From positions 45,583,570 to 45,647,569 of the forward strand of contig OX579634.1 of the NCBI GenBank assembly GCA_951230915.1: a stretch of DNA of 64,000 bases, written 5' to 3'. The notes beneath the pieces were generated by a model. The model did not search any database and had not been told where the DNA came from. It saw nothing but the letters and a program-made list of their open reading frames with translations. This document shows positions 60,290 through 64,000 of the stretch, one piece after another (within the stretch, counting starts at the first letter, position 1; every line of letters starts with the position of its first letter). The position numbers were made by a program, and so were the translations under genes. The DNA is from Antitrichia curtipendula. Its lineage: Eukaryota; Streptophyta; Bryopsida; Hypnales; Leucodontaceae.

Positions 60290-61196
60290 TGTTGGATAGC
60301 CATCTCCATGCCAAGCAAGTACATCTTCAACGTGATTCCTTATCTTAGTAAGAATGGAAGAGAGTCTGAACTTGCTCTTGGTGAGAAGGTGGTACATACT
60401 TTGACCAATGATTTGAGTCACAGATCCCATACGGTGGTCTGTGATAATTTTTTCACCTCACCACAACTATTTTACGGATTGCTGCAGCGAGGGATTTTCG
60501 CAACTGGAACTGCGAAGGATGGTCGCATGGGATATCTTTCTGCCTTGGTGGGGATGAAGCGTGGCGACCATCCACAAACTACCTTGTTTTGGCGAATGCA
60601 TAAGTCACATAAGATGGCAGCCACCACTTGGTATGACTCCAAACCGATTTCATTTTTGAGCACAAGTGCAAATCCGATGGGTGAGGCTATAGCGTTGCGT
60701 TGGTTACGAGGCGTGCGGGAGGAAATTTCAACAACTCCGCAGCAAGCTGAATTCTAGATGCACATGAGAGGTGTAGATTTGGTTGACCAAATGCGCAGAG
60801 ATTACACCGTCCAGTTTCATTATTGGAAGTGGTGGCACAAGCTTTATTTTTTCACCCTAGACTCTTCGTTTCAAAACGCTTGGATTCTATACAAGGATGA
60901 CACGGTTCATCGTAGGGAGAGGTGTCTGGGAGGGAATTTGAGATTTTACTTGGCAGTTGCGAAGTTTCTAATTGAGCCAGCTATTGGAATTCCTCGCACA
61001 TGCAATGTGAATAACACTCACCTGAATGCCATCTACTATACGTTCATCCCCTAGTGGGTTTGAGAAGACATTGCCATCTTTTTTTTTTAAAACTCGTCGC
61101 GTCTGTAAAGCCTGTCAGTCGTTGTTTTGTTGCGACGAACCCTGTTTTGCAAAGCTTCACGGGCAGAAAAAGTGGGCCTTATGCTTGTCGCAGTAA
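60290..61196 (+). pseudogene. piggyBac-type transposase, 5'-truncated and broken
   Basis: The first frame (60308-60757, open upstream to about 60290) contains VVCDNFFTSPQLF at residues 43-55, the block with the second catalytic Asp of piggyBac transposases. The same frame continues after an in-frame TAG (60755-60757) into GVDLVDQMRRDY and WKWWHKLYFF, the block with the third Asp and the conserved Trp. Another frame (61089-61196), after a stop and a T8 run, encodes RRVCKACQSLFCCDEPCF, the Cys-rich C-terminal domain. The N-terminal third, with the first catalytic Asp, is missing. It cannot make an active enzyme as it stands. A TTAA-adjacent end at 62205-62214 probably belongs to it. Confidence 0.8.
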
Positions 61197-62214
61197 TGCC
61201 AGAGTCTTTTCCGTGTTCGCTTTGTATTCATTGGGTGGTCATTATGTTGTCTGTGTGTTTAAAGTGGTTGTTTTGCACTGGCCCTGCGTTGCCTGGCTTA
61301 GCGTCCCGAAGTGGAGGGCGCTCAAGACGACTGCGGCATTGAAGTTGCAGCACAATTCTGGAGAGGTGGCTCCGAAGCTGCGCCCCACAAATCAAGGATA
61401 ATTATAGGACTTTGGCATACCCGTTTGAGATCAGCGATAGAGTTGTTTGCATACCCGTGCTTTGCAGAGTAGTTTGGGTGCTTCACAGTTTTGTCGACAT
61501 TTTGTTTAGTTAGCCTGTCATTGTTGTTTTGTTTTAGAAGGTAGATTGTTATCACCCAAGCTGTAGTGCAGATTCGAAGAACAGTGCTTGCATTACGGAG
61601 TGAGGACTACAGTTCATTCTGTCACCAGGACATGCCAAATTTATGGCCAGTTTTTGTAAATTTTGATTACCAAATTTATTGGCGATTTGGCAAACTTGTT
61701 TGTTCTTTGCTTGCCACTTCGTTGTGTTTGCAGCCAGTAACCGCTGATCACCGCCGGAATGACTGCAACGGCCGGTCACATGAACGCCTTGTACCGGTCA
61801 TGGCGGGGATTGCGTCTCTGCGGCGAGCCGCTTCATTTGACCATCCTGGTCACAATCATGCTTGTTTTGCTCTGTAATTTTGTGAGGGTCATGCTATAGT
61901 GCTTCTTTTGCCATACAACAATTATGGAGGTCAAAGAATAAGGTACCCGCTTCCCAAAGCTGCCAAAGGACTCGGCACTGACAGAAAAATGCATTTTTTT
62001 TTTTTTAATATCCAATCGGACCTTCACAGGCGCAAATCTACTTGGCCGATTTGAGATCGGGAAGTTGCAGCGTTGCCCATAGGAAGCCTACCTTACATCT
62101 ATGCGGTTATTTTATTTCAATTCCATTTTTGGAAACCGCATCCGGGTGTTTTCTTCGACTCTCTACGGAAACAGTTTCGATAGTGCGTTCAGCGTTGGGC
62201 AGTGAGGGGTTAAG
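61197..62214 (+). mobile_element. 3' part and right end of the piggyBac-like element
   Basis: Sequence downstream of the transposase relic is less AT-rich than the surroundings and ends GCAGTGAGGGGTTAA, with TTAA at 62211-62214. Read inward this is TTAACCCCTCACTGCCCAAC, a piggyBac-style end. No matching left end was found upstream of 60290. Confidence 0.5.
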
Positions 62215-64000
62215 ACCTATTTTATGCTATATTTCAGATACTAATGTCCAGTTTTTGAGCAACAAAAGTGGAACTCAAAACTTAAAATTAGTATTATGTG
62301 AGTAAATTAATGCAAAATGATGAAGAAAATGGCCTTGACCCTTACCTTAAGCAAAGTAATTACCATCTGATTTTAACATGGTATCAATATAAGCTATCAT
62401 TATTTAATGGCCAATAAAGTTAACTATGTGAAAATATAACGATGGGATCTTATTTGAATGTTGATGCTTGGACTACCAGTAAAAGTCAAGATCTTTTCGT
62501 TGAAAATATGGATACAGGCAATTACTGTAGCTATGGAGATCATGTGGTAGTAAAGAAGGAAGCCTCCAAAAAATCCACTATAAAAAAATGACGCATCATG
62601 AATACAAAATTTTTTGGTCGAGAAAAACTTCCTGCAGACAGGACCAACTGAACAATTTCGAGTTGAAGCTACAGTGCTGCTTCTCACTGCTTACAACTGC
62701 TCTAGTCAAAAGTTTTTTTTCCAAGTTAATTGAGACTTGACGCATCACAACTAACACTAGCGCCACAATGGTTTCTTCTCAACAAACAAATAACAATCAT
62801 TTTTTTTTGCAATGTGGAACATGATTTATATGGGTTGTTCAAATTTGTTAGTTGTTCTTTGTGAAAGCAATAACAAGCGTCAAAGGGTTGTAGACACCTG
62901 TTGCATCCTCACTAACAATGCATGTGTGTTTTTATTGTTGGAATGGGCACAAGTGAGGTCCTCTACCTCATGGAGCAATTTAACAAATGAAGACAAATCG
63001 ACTTCTTTCATTTCCTATGTTTTTCTACACTGTGGATAGAAGCTCTAGAACTATACTATGAAATGTTTTAGTCTTGATATCATAATTTTATATATATGAC
63101 TTAACATCTTTCAAAACGTTGATGGAAATACTTGTTGAAAAAAAATATATGGTGCAAAAATGAAAGTTGAGGAATAAAATAGGGTGATGATAAATTTTTT
63201 ATTTGAGAAAGATCAAGTGATACTTATGTTGATTTTCTCTTTGATATGAGGCTATATGATACTATTAGATATGAAATTTAACAACTTGAAACTTCACAGA
63301 ATGATGCCTGATAATGGATGTACCGGAATGGGATTTTCTTAAACTCAAATTCCAAGGTTTTGTTCTTAGGTTTTTATAAAGTCTACCGATGTTAAAAACA
63401 TAGATTATAATGATATATTCTTCCACACTAGATGTAGTTGTTATACATTTGTAGTCTTTTCAAAATCTGAGATGTATCACATGTATCAGTTACATAACAA
63501 ATTTGACACCATCTGAGACTATTTACAAAAAATTCAGCATTAGTTGTTGTTAACCAATAAAATTCAGCATTAGTTGCTAATACCCTACTCAGACCAGTAA
63601 GTGGACAGAGCACTCAAATTTTAGTTGATTTCTTGTTCCTGACATAGCTTAGACACTGTAATGAGAATTATATGACAGCTTCTTGGAGGCTTGTATCTTA
63701 ATTCATATATTCAAAGCTAGCCATACTGATATAAGTCATGTATTCAAGGCTAGTTTAGTTGATTGATTAGCAAATGCCTAACAAGACTTGCTGCACCACT
63801 TGAAATATACTAGTTTGTACTAAGGTTTGGCTGAAACATAATAGTGGGAGAATTAAGATATATCTAAATTGAGTTGCACAAGCCATAACAAACGGCAAAC
63901 TGCAAATTCAGTTTTAGTATAGTCAAGAAGGTTGCTCAAGCTTTGGGTGGCAAAAATGGTGTTGGACTCTCAGAACAATGGCCAATAGGTGGTGGATTAA
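62215..64000. other. intergenic, no gene recognised
   Basis: This is AT-rich sequence with only short ORFs. A short direct repeat of AAAATTCAGCATTAGTTG occurs at about 63529 and 63559. Nothing else is supported. Confidence 0.5.

Noticed and set aside
1..64000. tRNA, rRNA or CRISPR arrays
   Set aside because: No cloverleaf with conserved B-box, no rRNA-like sequence and no regularly spaced identical repeats with unique spacers were seen; the tandem arrays present have no spacers.

Overview
The window looks like nuclear DNA of a land plant, probably a non-seed plant. The only clear conserved gene encodes a plant-type ubiquitin-activating enzyme E1. Other genes have short exons with GT-AG introns, and the background is AT-rich, gene-poor and full of decayed DNA transposons. 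No tRNA, rRNA, CRISPR or prokaryotic operon structure was seen. The species cannot be named from the sequence alone.

The window is dominated by a giant, nearly perfect inverted repeat. The left arm is 3510-22857, the right arm is 26385-45774, and a unique spacer of about 3.5 kb (22858-26384) lies between them. Each arm carries the same content, read outward from the spacer: a region with short GC-rich dyads, a multi-exon pseudogene, a TTAA-flanked non-coding transposon, several kb of decayed sequence, and an E1 gene (UBA1) with an intronless coding region. The pseudogene has a ParB/sulfiredoxin-like N-terminal domain and a DNA-methyltransferase-like C-terminal region. Differences found by eye between arms are few: five substitutions (three in UBA1, all synonymous), a (TA)n length change of 38 bp, one extra GAGC unit, and two 1-nt homopolymer changes. 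Outside the outer boundary a much more diverged inverted homology continues for about 60 bp. This hints that the duplication is older than the identity of its arms, as in palindromes kept uniform by gene conversion.

Left flank (1-3509): the last two exons of an unrecognised gene, then intergenic DNA with a foldback element that contains an almost perfect 40-bp-arm hairpin. Spacer: a degenerate minisatellite, a 226-bp foldback MITE and one doubtful ORF.

Right flank (45775-64000): a graveyard of DNA transposons. It holds several members of a TTAA-flanked, roughly 940-bp non-coding family, a CACTA-like element with nested palindromes and a possible 2-oxoglutarate-oxygenase fragment, a 73-bp tandem array of hairpins, and a decayed piggyBac-type transposase with a TTAA-adjacent end at 62211. 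The TTAA family starts with the same TTAACCCCT end as the piggyBac relic, so the relic's relatives may have mobilised it.

Points for a second look: the palindrome itself, the ParB-methyltransferase relic, the piggyBac relic with its TTAA family, and the chained palindromes at 55.3-56.3 kb.
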